The position numbers and the translations under genes are program-made. A DNA stretch of 7,115 nucleotides from Desulfobacteraceae bacterium (lineage in GTDB: Bacteria; Desulfobacterota; Desulfobacteria; Desulfobacterales; Desulfobacteraceae). A model generated the notes under the pieces. That model searched no databases, had not been told where the DNA came from, and was given only the letters and a program-made list of their open reading frames with translations. The DNA lies in NCBI GenBank assembly GCA_022712835.1, contig JAFLJU010000281.1:1-7115 (forward strand), in the 5' to 3' direction. Shown here piece after piece: positions 6,094 to 7,115 of the stretch. How positions within the stretch are numbered: the stretch's first letter is position 1; each line of letters starts with the position of its first letter.

Positions 6094-7115
6094 ATGATGA
6101 AAATGATCTATAGATCCCATCTCCTGCCTGTGTTTTCAATTATTGTTTTATTTCTGCTGACCCTGTCCCCCCCCAATACCTTTGCCAAACAATACACCCT
6201 CACCGGCAAGACCATGGGCACATTTTACAGTATTAAATTTATCTCCCTTACGGAACAATCTTTTGCCACTTGGCAGCAGCGGGTGGATGTCCGGCTCAAA
6301 GAGGTCAATGCAAGACTGTCCATGTACAATCCGAAAAGTGAGATTTCCCGATTTAACCAAACTCCTGCAAACACCCCCTTTAAGCTCACCACTGATTTTT
6401 ACCGGGTGCTATTGGAATCGAGACACCTGTACAAAATCACACAAGGTGCCTGGGACGGGACGGTAAAACCCCTGGTGGATCTCTGGGGGTTTGGCACAAA
6501 GGACAGACCCACCGCCCTGCCAGGACCGACCCAGATTCGAGAGGCCCTTGCCAGGACAGGATTTCACAAATTGGTTTTGGGGGATCATCTGCTGACAAAA
6601 ACCCAGGACCAGGTTACCCTGGATCTGGGCTCCATCGCCAAGGGATATGGAGTGGATGCCATTGCCCGGCTTTTTTCCACCAATGGGGTCCATAATTTTT
6701 TGGTGGAGATCGGTGGAGAACTTATGGGATCTGGAAAAAACAAGAAAGGACACCCCTGGGTGGTAGGCATCAGCAGGCCTGAGAAAAAAGGGCTGAGCCT
6801 GGCATTATATAAAACGATTTCTTTGAAAAACATGGCCATTGCCACCAGCGGCAATTATCGAAACTATTTTGAACAAGACGGTCAGCTCTTCTCCCACATC
6901 ATTAATCCCAAAACCGGATTTCCTGTTGGAAACCAGGTGGTCAGTACCTCGGTGATTGCAAAAAACTGTACCATTGCCGACGGTCTGGCCACGGCATTGA
7001 TGGTCATGGATGTGCAAAAAGGTATTGATCTTGTCAATGGTCTTGCCAACACCGAATGCCTGATTATCCAAAAACAGGGCAACGGGTTCATCTCCACCCA
7101 GTCAGATGGATTTGA
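6094..7115 (+). CDS. apbE: FAD:protein FMN transferase, ApbE family (3'-truncated by window edge)
   Basis: ApbE enzymes use FAD and Mg2+ to attach FMN covalently to a threonine or serine of periplasmic or membrane proteins such as the RnfG/RnfD and NqrB/NqrC subunits. About 340 residues are visible, so little of a usual 330-350-residue protein is missing. Residues 1-31 form a Sec signal peptide with a hydrophobic core and a likely cut after NTFA; there is no lipobox cysteine, so a soluble periplasmic enzyme is expected. Family motifs in order: KTMGTFYSIK (39-48), LSMYNPKSEISRFN (75-88), WDGTVKPLVDLWGFG (120-134), LDLGSIAKGYGVD (176-188), EIGGEL (205-210), ATSGNYRNYF (250-259), HIINPKTGFPV (268-278) and ADGLATALMV (295-304), the last with probable Mg ligands D296 and T300. 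AAGGAA (6085-6090) precedes two adjacent ATGs; the second (6097) has better spacing. The target protein is not in the window, and no stop is reached before 7115. Confidence 0.95.
   Translation, partial: MMKMIYRSHLLPVFSIIVLFLLTLSPPNTFAKQYTLTGKTMGTFYSIKFISLTEQSFATWQQRVDVRLKEVNARLSMYNPKSEISRFNQTPANTPFKLTTDFYRVLLESRHLYKITQGAWDGTVKPLVDLWGFGTKDRPTALPGPTQIREALARTGFHKLVLGDHLLTKTQDQVTLDLGSIAKGYGVDAIARLFSTNGVHNFLVEIGGELMGSGKNKKGHPWVVGISRPEKKGLSLALYKTISLKNMAIATSGNYRNYFEQDGQLFSHIINPKTGFPVGNQVVSTSVIAKNCTIADGLATALMVMDVQKGIDLVNGLANTECLIIQKQGNGFISTQSDGF

Noticed and set aside
1..7115. Search by eye for CRISPR repeats, tRNA/rRNA, insertion-sequence ends, toxin-antitoxin pairs, phage-defence genes and riboswitches
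   Set aside because: Nothing beyond the listed short repeats was seen. The window is densely packed with ordinary genes and shows no composition break that would suggest a recent island.

Overview
The window reads as a piece of ordinary Gram-negative bacterial chromosome. It has moderate GC in genes, AT-rich gaps between divergent genes, Shine-Dalgarno sites, and one protein with a Sec signal peptide. The best guess at origin is an anaerobic deltaproteobacterium of the Desulfobacter/Desulfobacterium type. This rests on my recollection of similar membrane PAS hybrid kinases, HDOD proteins and ApbE proteins in that group; no search was run, so it is inference.

Layout from left to right. (1) Positions 1-283 (+) hold the C-terminal end of an integral membrane protein, possibly a polysaccharide flippase. 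(2) Positions 299-2527 (-) encode a large hybrid sensor histidine kinase: six predicted membrane segments, one PAS domain, HisKA/HATPase_c and a C-terminal receiver. It converges on gene 1 with a 15-bp gap. (3) A 159-bp AT-rich divergent promoter region follows. (4) Positions 2687-3580 (+) encode an HDOD-domain signalling protein. Three bases later, 3584-4501 (+) encodes a metallo-beta-lactamase-fold hydrolase whose ribosome site lies across the HDOD stop, so the two are almost certainly co-transcribed. (5) Positions 4526-5818 (-) encode a 12-helix major facilitator transporter, convergent with the hydrolase gene (24-bp gap). (6) A 275-bp divergent regulatory region (5819-6093) carries a good sigma70-type promoter on each strand. 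A 7-4-7 palindrome overlaps the transporter promoter, and TATGGAT repeats lie upstream of the other. (7) From 6094 to the right edge (+) is a nearly complete apbE gene for FAD:protein FMN transferase, with a signal peptide.

How they may work together. The kinase, HDOD and hydrolase genes form a signalling-flavoured cluster around one divergent promoter region. The kinase has no DNA-binding output, and the HDOD and hydrolase proteins look like downstream cytoplasmic effectors, but a functional link is inference from position. The transporter and apbE are divergent and look like separate units. No RNA gene, CRISPR array, insertion sequence, phage gene or factor-independent terminator was recognised. 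I do not see a clearly new biological system. The nearest candidate is the tightly coupled HDOD-hydrolase pair, in which both proteins appear to keep their metal-binding residues.
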